The position numbers were made by a program, and so were the translations under genes. A stretch of 64,000 bases of DNA from Ochotona curzoniae (lineage: Eukaryota; Chordata; Mammalia; Lagomorpha; Ochotonidae), in contig NW_024465751.1 in NCBI RefSeq assembly GCF_017591425.1, positions 7,626,001-7,690,000 of the forward strand, written 5' to 3'. This document shows positions 33,250 through 44,100 of the stretch, piece after piece; position 1 is the first letter of the stretch, and each line of letters opens with the position of its first letter. A model generated the notes under the pieces. That model was not told the origin of the DNA and did not search any database. It saw nothing but the letters and a program-made list of their open reading frames with translations.

Positions 33250-33660
33250 GGATGAATCAGAGAAACTCAATTAGCAGGGTGTATATGAATATAGAAAGAT
33301 ATTTACTTTAGGGAATTGGCTCATGTAATCACAAATATTGGCATGTTCAACTGCAGAGTGGATTAGCAGTCTCAAGACCCAAAAGTTGTCAGGATGGAGA
33401 ATCAGGAAGAGCAAAGCAGCAACTCAAGTCTGAAGGGCAGAATTCTCTCTAAGTTGGGAGGAAGTCAGTCTTTGGTTCTATTCAGCTTTCACCTGATTAG
33501 GTGTGGCTCTCTCACACTATAAAATCAAGGTCTGTACTTGACTCAAAGACCTCCAATCTAAATGTCAGTATCATTCCAAAACACCCTTGCAGATACATGA
33601 AGCAAAGGAATTAATCCCTAGCCCAGCCAGGTTGATAGCAAAAATTAGCCAGCAAACATT
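33250..33660 (-). mobile_element. ERVL-type LTR relic (MLT2-like), minus strand
   Basis: 'gaatcagagaaactcaatta', 'agggaattggctcatgtaatcacaaatattgg', 'gcagaattctctctaagttgggag', 'tttcacctgattaggtgtgg', 'tactcaaag'-like and 'aatgtcagtatcattccaaaacacccttgcag' match the reversed MLT2-type LTR. Confidence 0.7.
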
Positions 33661-34695
33661 CCAACTCCATCACCCAAATATCTGACTCAACTTTCTGGTC
33701 TCCGGTGAGTGTTTCAAAGGTCTTTCCTCACTTCCCAATTTAAGTAGCTCCTTGGTTTTGTGTAGTTTTGTTTGGCTGATTTTTGTAGCAAGCTTCAATG
33801 TATGAAATTAGCATAGGCAAATAGATGGATGCATGGATGGATGGATGAGCTTATTTATCCCTCAGCCTCTGTCATCTTTACCACTTGCTGAATGTTTGCC
33901 TTGGTCATCACTCTTTCCTCCAGATCACAATGTTTTGCATGATGTGTGTTAAACACTGCGTTGGTTGGTGTTAATTTGGATCTTCTAGAAAGCCAATACC
34001 CTGATAAGGCTAGAACAACAAGAGATATGTTGTGTGTACTTCTTGTGATAGACACAGGAGACAAAGAGCCAGGGAAGCCTTAATACTGCAGTGCAGCTAT
34101 GAGAGCTGCACCTGGAGAAAAGCCAAGAAGAATGATTGGATAGGAAGTCTTAGACCCAGAACAATTTTAAGACTCTATTGACCAAACCTATTGGAAATTT
34201 ATTTTACCACTCTCCATCCCACAGGGCAGTCTAATGGAAACATAACCCCTACCAAAGCACAAGCATTTGGAGGGCAGACGTATTAGTCATGCCCCACTCA
34301 GATCAGTTTGTTGGGCATTTTCGTGGTTATTCCAGGCACTTGATGATATCTCATGCAGTTTTTGGATGAACGCTTTCGGTCTACATCTGCTCCATCTCTT
34401 CTTAGTGCAGGGCAGGATGAACTGCCAACTCGCCATTTCTGAAACTCTTCCTTGGCCTCGGAGTGCTGGCATCGCATTCTACTGGTTTTCTTCCTGCTTC
34501 TCCAGCCCTTCCATTTTGTTCTATCTCCCTTCCTCCTCATCTCACCATGATATACAGGTGTTCCCAAAACTAAAACACTCTGCCCCCACTGTCCTGTCTG
34601 CCTATGCCAGGCCTGCCTTGGGAGAGGACACAAAGGCACCAGCTGGGTGAGGTTGGTAATTGGCACAATTGATGGAGCACTTACCACGTTCCAGA
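33661..34695. other. Unique sequence with a small GATG repeat
   Basis: A (GATG)n stretch lies at 33824-33847. A frame at 34298-34759 (minus, 153 codons) overlaps an open plus-strand frame and shows no domain. Nothing else is recognised. Confidence 0.4.
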
Positions 34696-34699
34696 CCTT

Positions 34700-34862
34700 G
34701 GTCTGAAACTTCCATTTGAATTGTGTCAGGTAATCCTCACTTAGACCCAAAAGAATCACTAGTGTCCCATTTTAGAGATGTGGAAATTGAAGCTTAGAGG
34801 AGTTACTTAGTCTAAGGTCACAGTTATGAATTTCCAGAATTCAAACTAAGGTCAGCATGGTT
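34700..34862 (-). mobile_element. MIR SINE relic, minus strand
   Basis: 'ggtaatcctcacttagaccc', 'cccattttagagatgtggaaattgaagcttagaggagttacttagtctaaggtcacagttatgaatttcc' is a well-preserved reversed MIR core. Confidence 0.85.
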
Positions 34863-35515
34863 TCAAAGCCTGTGTTTCCATCAGACTAAAGATAGGGAAA
34901 CCACATTTAGGGAACTAAAGGTAGACTAAACATAGGGAAAACATGTTTTTAGAAACTTACAAACTTCTTTATTCCATTAGTACCTGGCACAGCTGCGCAC
35001 AAAATTAGTGTTTGATTACTTCCCCACTGTCAGCAGCAACATGGTTAACATCTCCAGTGGAGGGCACCCAGCTTTGGGCAACCTCTTTTAAATAATGAGC
35101 CTCTAGTATTCTTGCTAATGACATTCTTCTCTGGCTGCTACAGGTTTTATTCACAGGAGTAATGAATTAATTAGTGAATATGGGTGAGAAGTTCTTTGAA
35201 GCTGTAAAAAGCTCAGAGTTAAAATGCTAAGAACCAAATATTCTAAATCAGATACCCTGTGAGGACTGAACAGCTCACTGTGGCAGAGCCATAGCTCTCA
35301 GAAGTCAGGAACAAAGCAGAGAACGAAGGGACATCACATACACCCCCACAGCAACCTTCTGAGGCCCCCTGTGCCCTATGGAAGTTCAGCTGGTTCACCA
35401 GCTCACTAGATCCACTCATTTCTGTGGCTCAACAATGATCACCCGGAGGCTGGGCAGGATAGACAGTTGCTGTGGCAGTGCTGGTTGGAGATGTTACGTT
35501 GGTCTCACTGCTGCT
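34863..35515. other. Unique sequence
   Basis: 35085-35240 is AT-rich with a homeodomain-like 'gaattaattagtg' at about 35164. Nothing else is recognised. Confidence 0.35.
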
Positions 35516-35519
35516 GCAA

Positions 35520-35800
35520 AATTGCTGTGTGACCAACCATCCCAAAATTCAGAAGCCTGCAACAGCCATAATACAGTATGACAATCACCAGATCCACTAG
35601 TTGAAACTGAATTTGGCAGTGCAGCTCAGCTTTGCTCCAAATCTCATTCTCCTCCTGGGACCAAGCATGAGGCTAGCTCAAGCATGATTTGCTCATGGCC
35701 ATGGCAAAGGCATAGGGGACAAACTCACACCCTCACCTGCATTTGCAAGTGTGCATCAGAACCTCATCTACTAACAGACAATGGTGAGAGACAATAAATG
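35520..35800 (-). mobile_element. Ancient LTR relic, minus strand
   Basis: 'gctgtgtgaccaaccatcccaaaattcagaagcctgcaacagcc' resembles the reversed 3' edge of an old ERV LTR ('gctgtgtaacaaaccaccccaaaacttagtggc'), and 'ctcatggccatggcaaaggc' fits further in. Highly diverged. Confidence 0.4.
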
Positions 35801-37085
35801 AAGTTGCATCCCTAAATAAAAGAGGAAGATGCTACAAAATTGTATTTGTACTTTGAAGTGCTAGATACTGAGAAGGAACAAGCATTGGGAGCCTTTTGCG
35901 ATCCAGAAGATGGGGGAATGATAATTACAATCAAGCCATAGAAGTGGTGTTCACCACCAACAGTCTAAACTTCCTTCTCCACTGCTTTTGCAAGGCAGCA
36001 CCTAGAACAGAACAGTGTCTGCTCCCTGTAAGTACAACACGAGCTCTTGTTTGGTCAGTCCCAACCAAGTCTGATTTCCTTGCAGTGGGAGCCTCAGGCT
36101 CCCGAGAACCCTGAAAGCTGACAGCAACATCCTAAGCACTATTTATTGCAGACACATAACGTTGCCTGGACCGAGAAGTCTACTGCCAGGAGGAAGCAAG
36201 TTCTAAGTAAGTTCTAAGTGCTAAGTCAATTCCCCCTCAAAGTACATTGCTAAATGATAATGTGGCAGGTGCTTGCAAACCTGAACCTGGGGAGACACAA
36301 ATACAGAGACTTCAATTCCTCTCATCACTGCTTTGATGTTACTACAAACCTTTCCCATCCCTCAGCAACATAGTTTCCCTGTCATTTTCAGATGTTAAAA
36401 TGTGATTCAGTCCATTTGAAAAGAATGTCATGCTACATTTTTATTTCATTCCCCCCTCTCCTCTCAGCTCAACTTATCATGTCCTATAGGACTTAGGAAG
36501 AGGCAGAGGGAGGTAGAATATTCATTCTTTCTTTCCCTATATTACCCTTCCCTCCTTTTAACTTCTCTAGAGAAGTTAGGGGGAGGTCTCTCCTCCCAAC
36601 AGTTGCTCTGTAGACCACCTGTGAATTATAAGTGGTTGATGCTCACGTTAGCTCTGGTGGGACACATGCGGGAGATTCCAGGAAACCTCCTTGCTGCAAT
36701 TTGCCAACATGAGACAAGCACTCTAAAATTATCTCTTCCTTTGCATTCCTCCGCATTCACAGTCAGACCACATCATGCAGCTTTCCTCTGGGGTGGGGTA
36801 TCAGCAAGATAATTGTGTCCCACATATTTCATGCCCGCCTAATTCTCTCTTGATCATCATTTTCTCCTGGAATTAGTCAAAGGAACGGCCGATAACATCT
36901 TCCTTTTTCAGCATCAAGCATTTGTTGCTTTCTTCCTGGAGCCTCTCATTCTATGGGCTGCGGGCAGGTATCTGGCACACATGCAAACCAGAGACCAGCA
37001 GAGTTAACACACCAGGACACTGCAGAGCCACTAAAGCCAAAGCATAGTTCTCTGTGTCTCTAGTGAACTAGCACAACACAGAATC
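35801..37085. other. Unique non-coding sequence
   Basis: No recognised repeats or exons. A short tandem copy 'aagttctaagt' occurs near 36198-36220. Confidence 0.4.
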
Positions 37086-37097
37086 AAGACCCAGTTG
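37086..37097 (+). repeat. Target-site duplication, left copy
   Basis: aagacccagttg, repeated exactly at 37439-37450. Confidence 0.9.
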
Positions 37098-37438
37098 TCC
37101 AGGCCCGGCAGGATAGCATAGCAGCTAAAGTCCTCGCCTTGCGTGCACAGAGATCCCATGTGGGCCCCAGTATTAATCCCGGCAGCCCCGCTTCCCATCC
37201 AGTTCCCTGCCTGTGGCCCGGGAAAGCAGTCGAGGACGGCCCAAAGCCTTGAGACCCTGCACCCACACGAGAGACGTGGAAGAAACTCCAGTCTCTAGCA
37301 TTGGATCTGCCCAGTTCCGGCCATTGTGGCCACTTGGGGAATGAATCATTGGACAGAAAATCTTCCTCTCCATCTCTCCTCCTCTCTGTATATCTGACTT
37401 TCCAATAAAAAAATACATAAATAAATAATTTTTTAGAA
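37098..37438 (+). mobile_element. Full-length young C-SINE, pika-type
   Basis: 'ggcccggcaggatagcatag', 'cagctaaagtcctcgccttg', 'ttaatcccggcagccccgct', 'cgggaaagcagtcgaggacg', 'ccattgtggccacttgggga', 'atgaatcattggacag' and the tail 'ccaataaaaaaatacataaa'. It is bracketed by perfect 12-bp repeats. Confidence 0.95.
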
Positions 37439-37450
37439 AAGACCCAGTTG
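37439..37450 (+). repeat. Target-site duplication, right copy
   Basis: Exact second copy of aagacccagttg. Confidence 0.9.
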
Positions 37451-37544
37451 CCTGCAGTATTATGTGTCTCAAGTATGTACACACGGGATTGGCTTTCTCT
37501 CCTTCCACATCCCTTTTCCCATGTCACCCCACTTCCACTCTGGG

Positions 37545-37635
37545 GAATGTGTGTGAAGATTCAATAAATTAATACACGAATAAATATTTAAACAATTCTT
37601 GACACTCAGTAGTCAATAAATATCATGTATTTTCA
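37545..37635 (+). mobile_element. MIR 3' portion
   Basis: 'gtgaagattcaataaattaatacacgaataaatatttaaacaattcttgacactcagtagtcaataaatat' follows the MIR 3' sentence ending in 'caataaatg'. Confidence 0.55.
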
Positions 37636-37704
37636 CATCTTCTAGCATATAAATATTTTAAACCATTGCATGAAATACAAAATATTTATGCAAGTGTTTA
37701 CTTG

Positions 37705-37800
37705 TGTATGTGTCTGTGTTTTGTGTTGCTATAACAGAATACCTGAGGCGGGATACTTCATACACAGGGATTTATTTCTTAGAGTAATGGACACTTGGGA
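37705..37800 (-). mobile_element. MaLR LTR relic, left part
   Basis: 'ttttgtgttgctataacagaatacctgaggcgggatac' and 'ggatttatttcttagag' are the reversed 3' edge of an MST/MLT1-type LTR. The LTR resumes at 38485 after two SINE insertions. Confidence 0.75.
37783..37800 (+). repeat. Target-site duplication of the outer SINE, left copy
   Basis: agtaatggacacttggga matches agtaatggccacctggga at 38485-38502 in 16 of 18 positions. It brackets the whole SINE pair. Confidence 0.85.
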
Positions 37801-38133
37801 GCCAGCACTGTGGCTCAACAGGCTAATCCTCCATCTTCAAGCATTGGTATTCCACATGAATGCCAGTTCATGTCCCAGCTGTTCCACTCCTAATCCAGTT
37901 CTCTACTTACGGCCTGGGAAATCAATGCAGGAAAGTTCAAGTACTTGGGACCTGAACCCACATGGAAGACCCAGAAGAAGCTCCTGGCTCTCGATCTCAT
38001 TCATCTCACCCTGGCTGTTACAGCCATTTTGGAAATAAATCAGAATACAAAATCTCTCTCTCTCTCTCCCTCTCTCTCCCTCTTCTTTGCTCTATGTAAA
38101 TCTACCTTTCCAAAAAAAAGTAAAGAAATCTTA
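37801..38133 (+). mobile_element. C-SINE, outer (first) insertion
   Basis: 'gccagcactgtggctcaaca', 'gaatgccagttcatgtccca', 'gaagacccagaagaagctcc', a CT-rich stretch and the tail 'ccaaaaaaaagtaaagaaat'. Its A-rich tail is split by the next SINE; the remainder is at 38475-38484. Confidence 0.9.
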
Positions 38134-38460
38134 TTTTTATTTACTTCATTTTTATTGGTAAGTCAGATTTATAGAGAGAAGGAGGGAGACAGAGATAAAG
38201 ATCTTTCATCCACTGGTTCACTCCCCAAGTGGCCAGAATGGCCAAAGCTGAGCTGATCCAAAACCAGGAACCAGGAGCTTCCTCTGGGTCTTCCACACAG
38301 GTACAGGATCCCAAGCCTTTGGGCCATCCTCCACTGCTTTCTCAGGCTACAAAGAAGGAGCCGGACTGGAACTGGAGCAGCTGAGATACAAACCAGCACC
38401 CGTGTGGATCCTGAAGCATGCAAGGCATGATTTAGCCACAAGGTTATCGCATTGGGCCCA
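38134..38460 (-). mobile_element. C-SINE, inner (second) insertion, opposite orientation
   Basis: It starts with the reversed tail 'tttttatttacttcattttt', then 'tttatagagagaaggaggga', 'cactggttcactccccaagt', 'aaccaggagcttcctctggg', 'gggccatcctccactgcttt' and the reversed head 'ggttatcgcattgggccca'. gtaaagaaatctta (38120-38133) before and gtaactatatctta (38461-38474) after, 11 of 14 matching, suggest insertion into the tail of the outer SINE. Confidence 0.9.
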
Positions 38461-38484
38461 GTAACTATATCTTAAAAGAAAAAA

Positions 38485-38745
38485 AGTAATGGCCACCTGG
38501 GAGTGTAAGATTGAGAGACTGGCATCTGGTGAAGAGATTCTTGCTGCATCATCCCATTATGGGAAGCAGAAGGGCAAGAGATGAGAGAGAAAGAGGGGGA
38601 GGGAGCGAAAGGGGTAAAGTCATCCTTGTATCTGAAGCTCAGCCCTGTATTTACACACTAATTTATTCCTTTACCTCTCAACCTTGAGGATTATGTTTCC
38701 AACACATGGACACTAAGGTATACATTCAAACAACAGCAACACGCA
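38485..38745 (-). mobile_element. MaLR LTR relic, right part
   Basis: 'gaagagattcttgctgcatc', 'gaaagagggggagggagcga', 'acactaatttattcctttac' and 'caacacatggacactaaggtatacattcaaac' continue the LTR begun at 37705. Confidence 0.6.
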
Positions 38746-40145
38746 TTATACATAATGTCTGTAAGTGGCATCCTCCGTCCACATGACAGATGCTAGCTGC
38801 ATGTGACCTTTAGTGGAACATACTGAGATGATAATTTTTTCAATTAATAAAATATGTTATTAAAATTTACTTTAGCTGTTTTTGCACTTATTCATGTGGA
38901 AATGTTTATGTTACCGTTGATATACATGCCATGCTATCCATAACACACAGCATTAAAAACAATTCTTTGGTTATTTAGCTTACATTATATTTTAGAACAG
39001 AGCAGATTTTCAATCAAATCCCCTTTTGTCAGAGCTTTCTCATCTAATCCTATACAGTAGCTGCTGCTTCTCTGCTGCAGCCCTCCTCCTACTCTGGCGG
39101 GGACAGGTTTTAGGAGCAGCAGCTGTTGCCCTTCCAACGGAGACAAGCCCCAATGGAGAGAATACAAATTCCACAAGGGTTCCCAGCTCTTCCTCCATGA
39201 CCTGGCAATTGAAATGGCGTGAAGAAGCCCTGACCGGTGAACAGTGTGGGAACATGAGGATGCAAGACCATGGGCGAGTGGTAGCAAATGGCCTTGGACA
39301 ACACGGTCATGACTAAACACTGTTTCTGCCAAGGCCCCAAGACTGTCCAATCTCAGGTGCAATCTGGACCAGTCTTGGGACCAAATCTCCCCATATCCCA
39401 ACCCCTGGGTCTTGCTCCATGGTGCAGAAGGTCCCAGCTGCCCTCCTCCCCTCTGCGACAGCTCAGAAGCAGTGTAGATCAGTTCTGAGATTTGGAAAGA
39501 GCTGGGCCAGACTGCAGCCTGATTGAGTAGAGCTGGGGAAGGCAGGGTGTGAAGAATAGTCAGGCCCTACACAGTGACACTCCAACCCCATCACTACCAC
39601 AAAAGTCTCTGTTCAAAGCATCTTGGGAAGGCCACCCTGTACCTCCCAGACCTTGGGGCAAACACACAGCTGTTTGTACTGAAAGAGAAGACTCCATAGC
39701 ACCACCTCCTGGCAAAAAAGAAAATGACAAACCTCTGAAATTGAAACCAACTTTAATAGTAAAGTGTTGAGTAGTCCACATGAGAGGAGCCTTCAAAAAT
39801 CATTCCCAGGGTCAAAGCCCGGAGAGAAGACTTGAAATAGATGAACTTGAGTCTGGAACAACCCATGTTGAAAGCTACACAGAAAGCCACAGGTAGCAAG
39901 ATCATTAGGGCAAGTGGGGTTCTGGGGCTTCCCCAGAGTAGTAGGACCGTTGCAGATCTTGATACTACGTTCTATACCATGTAAGAACTGGAGGATATAG
40001 CTAGTAGACTCAAATCCTGGAGGAAGAAGGGGACCTGGGGATGCCGATTGGCTGATTTGACTGGCTCACGATGAATGCAGCTACTGTGGCACCATGCTTC
40101 CACATGGCACTAGCTTAGCATTGCATACAAATCAAAAGCTTTATA
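38746..40145. other. Unassigned sequence
   Basis: About 1.4 kb. 38800-38930 is AT-rich and may be a DNA-transposon relic ('gatgctagctgcatgtgacc'). 39000-39500 is richer in GC, with overlapping open frames on both strands and no domain. It may be an unrecognised repeat extending toward 41400. Confidence 0.3.
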
Positions 40146-40147
40146 CA

Positions 40148-40447
40148 GGGGGGAGGGGATGTGATGCAGCCAATTGATCCACCAATGAAATGCCCACTCA
40201 GGAGTGTCTTGGAGTTCCACCTCCACTTCCAATCTAGCTTCCCCCCAGTGCACTCCCTGGGAGATATGCGATGATGAGTCAAGTGTTTTGTCCCTGTTAC
40301 CCATGCAGATGACGCAGAGGGGAGTGCCTACCTCCTGGCTTCATCCTGACTCAACCCAGCTGATGCAGGCATTTGGGGAGTCAGTCAACAAATGGAAGGT
40401 TGCCCAGCCTTGCAAATAAAGTTTGTAATTTAAAGAAAATTTTTAAA
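40148..40447 (+). mobile_element. C-SINE, older subfamily
   Basis: 'ggggatgtgatgcagccaat', 'acctccacttccaatctagc', 'ctcctggcttcatcctgactcaacccagctgatgcaggcatttggggag' and the tail 'aaataaagtttgtaatttaa'. Confidence 0.65.
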
Positions 40448-41402
40448 GAGGATGGAGCCTGACACCCTCCTGCATCAGGCAAACAGCAAGCACTTTACAA
40501 ATGAGGCTCTTCCAGGGTTGATCCTCAAGGCCCAGGAGTGTCGGTACCACAGCTACTGTTCTCTGAGCACACACTTACTGATTCCAGGCAAACTAAAACC
40601 ATGAAAGCTGGCAGTCAGCTCTTCTCTAGTGATACCAGCAAACTGCTAATCTACGCCAAGAGTAGGATGTTGGGGTGCTCCATCAAGAAAAGCTCTAAGT
40701 AAGGGTACTGCAATCTGTTGTCCTTCCCGAGTCACAGAGAACACCCTACCATCTTGTCCCAAGGGCAGCATGGAATTTGTTAATGCTGTGTGACTGTTTC
40801 AAAGATTCCTAGACAACACATAGTTGAACCTGTGGTCTGTTTAAGGCAACAGCTACTGCTTTCTGTACTGTGACCAGGACTGCACAAGGACTGCAGACAG
40901 AGTTCTGCTGAGTGGCTCTGCAGAAATCAGAAATCCATCCCTAAAAAGGACAGCTATGTTAACTGACACTGCCACTCAAGCAGGGGACTCTGTCAGTTAG
41001 GAAACAAGTGCTTCAAGAACAACTGAGTGGAAGCCCTTGGAGAGAAAGTCTCCCTGTTATCCATCGTGTTATTTACGATGACCTCCTTTACTCATTTGTC
41101 CCAGTTTTCTGACTCCACAGTTCAAAATGTTCTTCACTAGTCACTCCATGTCATTCAACCCATGATTCCCCATTCCAGGTAAACTTTGGTGGCCCCCAGA
41201 CCACAGTCTGTAGCCCTTATCTTCTCCAGAGGGCAGATTTTAATGGATCCAGAACCTTCTAGTGTCAGGTAGGAATATGTTCACTCAATTTCCCAGAAAG
41301 CCTGAATTAGACACCCAGGACTTCAGCAGGTAAATGGCTGCTGGCATCCTTCAACAACTCAATCATGTCAAGACCAGCATCTGGGCTGTTCTCTTTGTAG
41401 AT
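40448..41402 (+). other. Possible unidentified repeat, copy A at its end
   Basis: No family is assigned. Its last 130 bases (41270-41402), from 'gtcaggtaggaatatg' through 'catgtcaagaccagcatctgggctg', resemble 42415-42590, allowing an insertion in the latter. Two diverged copies in one orientation suggest an interspersed repeat. A minus-strand C-SINE follows directly. Confidence 0.35.
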
Positions 41403-41705
41403 ACTTTTTTTTTTTAATTTGAAAGAGAAAGAAATGGAGGGAGACATCTCCTGTCCATTGCAACACTTCTCAAATGATCACAACAGCCAGGACTAGGCAT
41501 TGTAGGAGCCAAAAGCCAGGAACTCAATCCATGTCTTCCACGTGTGTGGCAGAGAACCAACTACTTGAGCCACCACCTGCTGCCTCCCGCAGTGTGCTTC
41601 AGCAGGAAGCTGGGCTGGGGAACAGAGTGAAAATTCAAACCCAGGCACTCTGGAATGGGAGGCAGGTGTCCCAAGCAGCACTTAACCACTGCACAGTGCC
41701 TACTT
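41403..41705 (-). mobile_element. C-SINE, older subfamily, minus strand
   Basis: 'gatactttttttttttaatt' (reversed tail), 'gaaagagaaagaaatggagg', 'aagccaggaactcaatccat', 'tgagccaccacctgctgcct', 'caaacccaggcactctggaatgggaggcaggtgtcccaagcagcacttaaccactgcac' is the reversed head of the older C-SINE form. Confidence 0.85.
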
Positions 41706-42128
41706 CAGGGCTGTTCTCATGACTTCTCTCCTATTGGTTCCATGTTTCCTGAGGAAATAGGAAAGGGAGAAGAGACATTGCCTGCTGTACATTTTCATAT
41801 TTCCAGAGCACCCCAGGGGTTCACAACCCAGCATAGATGCACCACACACTGCCAAGGTACTGGTAGCAAGAAAATGCAGACCCCGAGATGAAGAGAGAGG
41901 TTGGATACTCTGCCCTGCCCTAGGATTTGCAACCATATCATCCCTTCAATGAGTGCATTCCTCTCAAATCCATGATCCCAATCTGTCCCCTGTGTTAGGG
42001 CTTGGCTCAAATCCTTATTATATGCACTAGATTGAGACTTCCCCTTGCTATCCCCTCTGCTTCTTCTTCTTACTAAAACCATTCCTAAGGTGCATGCACA
42101 AAGGCACCCAAACGCACGTACGTTCCCT
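41706..42128. other. Unique non-coding sequence
   Basis: Nothing recognised. Confidence 0.35.
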
Positions 42129-42129
42129 G

Positions 42130-42320
42130 CAGGTTTCATTCCTTCATGTTCCCCTCTGCCTACCTAACCCTAGCACACCCCATCCTCACCACACATCTAT
42201 GCACGTCTTTGCTCTCACTCTTTAGGATGATACAATGACCATTCCCCCAGAAAGCTTTCCTTGACTCGTTATGTTGGTTAGGTACCTCTCCCCCGTGCTC
42301 CCACAATGCCTGGTACGATG
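42130..42320 (+). mobile_element. L2 LINE fragment
   Basis: 'gaaagctttccttgactcgt' and 'ctcccacaatgcctggtacgatg' recall the L2 3' sentences ('gaggccttccctgaccac', 'agtgcctggcacatag'). Diverged. Confidence 0.45.
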
Positions 42321-42329
42321 ATTTCCAGT

Positions 42330-42600
42330 TCCACCTGGAAGCTGAAAGCTCTAAACCCAGTCACCAAGGCTGTCTTCTCTGAAGGTCTAGTTGGAAAGGT
42401 TTCCCAATCCTCGTCTGTCAGGTGGGAATATATTTGCTTGATTTATCAAAAGGCTGATGTGTACCTCTGTACTAAACAACCAGGGCTTTCTCTTGCTCAC
42501 ATGTCAAGAAACCTATGGGTAAGTGATTGTCAGCATTCACCCAATGGCTCAGTAATGTCCAGGCCAGTATCGTGGCTGGCCGTTTGAACCTTCAAGTAGG
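42330..42600 (+). other. Possible unidentified repeat, copy B
   Basis: 'gtcaggtgggaatatatttg' (42418) and 'cagtaatgtccaggccagtatcgtggctg' parallel 41270-41402, with about 55 extra bases between the two blocks. The family is not identified. Confidence 0.4.
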
Positions 42601-43085
42601 TCTAGTAACAGCACTCTTTTTTCCTCCCCAATTAGGAGTTATTAGAGAAATATGACAAAGCAGTTAACTTCAAGAGAATCAATGCATCAGTGTGACAAAA
42701 ATTCACAGAAAGTGTGTGTTATACAGAAGAGTCAGTGAGATTCACAGTCCTGAGCCCCAGAGTTATACAGATCTGTCCATTCTGATTCTTGGACAGGAGG
42801 CAAGCCCAGACCCACCCTCGTCTGCAGGGGCACAACAGACCACATGCCTGGGCTGTTTCGCAGAGGCAGCCCCCTCAACGTAGAAGGGGTATCAGATGAA
42901 GCGGAAGTGCTCTCCACCCCACCCTGCACACAACTTCGCCTCTCACCACATTCTTCCCGGAACGTATCCGCATCACACCATGCGCTCTGTGTTTCCTATT
43001 CTGCATTGTTTCCAGAAGAATCATGTGGTCCTGGTAGATTTCCCCTACTCATCCTTCATATTACAATCAGGTGATCAGGTGGTCT
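42601..43085. other. Unique non-coding sequence
   Basis: Nothing recognised. Confidence 0.35.
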
Positions 43086-43092
43086 TCTGAAG

Positions 43093-43262
43093 GAAATATA
43101 TATATATACACTATAAACATATATACTATATAGTATAGTACTGTATCATATATATACTATATAAACTATGTAAATAAATAATATATAATACTATAGTATA
43201 TATATACACTATACACTATATATGTATACTGTACACTATATGTGTGTGTATATATATATATT
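43093..43262. repeat. AT-rich low-complexity, palindrome-rich tract
   Basis: About 170 bases composed almost only of TA, TAC and TATG words, with many short palindromes such as actatatagt and a final (TG/TA) run. Strong potential for cruciform extrusion and length variation. Confidence 0.9.
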
Positions 43263-44005
43263 CTCCAGGCATCTCTCTTCTAACACCTGCCTTGGGGCAA
43301 TGAGTATACATTTAGACAACCAGTAATCATTCAAAATGTAACAGGAACTTAGGTGAAGTGGGTATAGTGATGGCATGATTAAATGAATATGTGGAAGGAG
43401 AAATGAGTGGATAGAATGCACCTGCCACACAGTACATTTGTTTAACACAGCCACACTGTATGCTTCTCTGCGCCTCCTCATGATCAAATATGGTGCTGAT
43501 ACCCATTGACAATGGTAATGGCCACACTGTGTCACACTGCCTGGCCTTCCCTCACTCCCAGACTTAGAAGGTTTCTGAGAAAGCTCCTGAGGCTCACCCA
43601 GCTGTTGAGAGAAATACATGATAACATGTCAGGGCAGCATTTTGCAAATATAAAATGCTTTCCAAACAGTTTCACCCTGAGGGCAGTTCCTGGCTTTGAA
43701 GGGAAGTAACTGTCTAACCACTTTAGCAAAGACTTGTGTTCTGGAATACACTCGGGGCGATGCCTTGTCATCTGCTAAAAGGTTGCAGAGCAAGAAAACA
43801 CCCCTCCTGAGCAGAAATATGGGCAGCTTCAAAATCGCTGGCAGTGGTGAGGCTCTGACTGCCGCTCTCTCCCTGGACCCCGCGTCTGGTTGCATCTCAT
43901 CCTCCTCCTTTGTTCAGGACAGGACACAAGATGTGCTTCTTGTGAGATGAAGGGGCACTTTGTGTGAGCAGGCTGCTGTGCAGAGGTGCTCTGCAATGGC
44001 TGCAT
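43263..44005. other. Unique non-coding sequence
   Basis: Open frames overlap on both strands near 43500-43950 and show no domain. No repeat is recognised. Confidence 0.35.
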
Positions 44006-44009
44006 GCCA

Positions 44010-44100
44010 AAGGCTAGGGCTCCAGCTCACGCACTAACTAGCTGCGTGTGTGAACCTAGGCAAACCACTCACCTTTCTGAGCCATCACGTTGCTTTGAAT
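44010..44100 (+). mobile_element. MIR SINE relic
   Basis: 'ctcacgcactaactagctgcgtgtgtgaacctaggcaaaccactcacctttctgagcc' follows 'gccacttactagctgtgtgaccttgggcaagtcacttaacctctctgagcc'. Confidence 0.75.

Noticed and set aside
34298..34759. 153-codon minus-strand frame as a gene
   Set aside because: An open plus-strand frame covers the same bases (34267-34650) and the peptide has no recognisable domain; it also runs into a MIR relic.
37084..37527. 147-codon minus-strand frame
   Set aside because: It is the reverse of a C-SINE plus flank, not a gene.
43093..43262. CRISPR-like or satellite array
   Set aside because: There is no fixed repeat unit or spacer pattern; it is simple AT low-complexity sequence in a mammalian genome.
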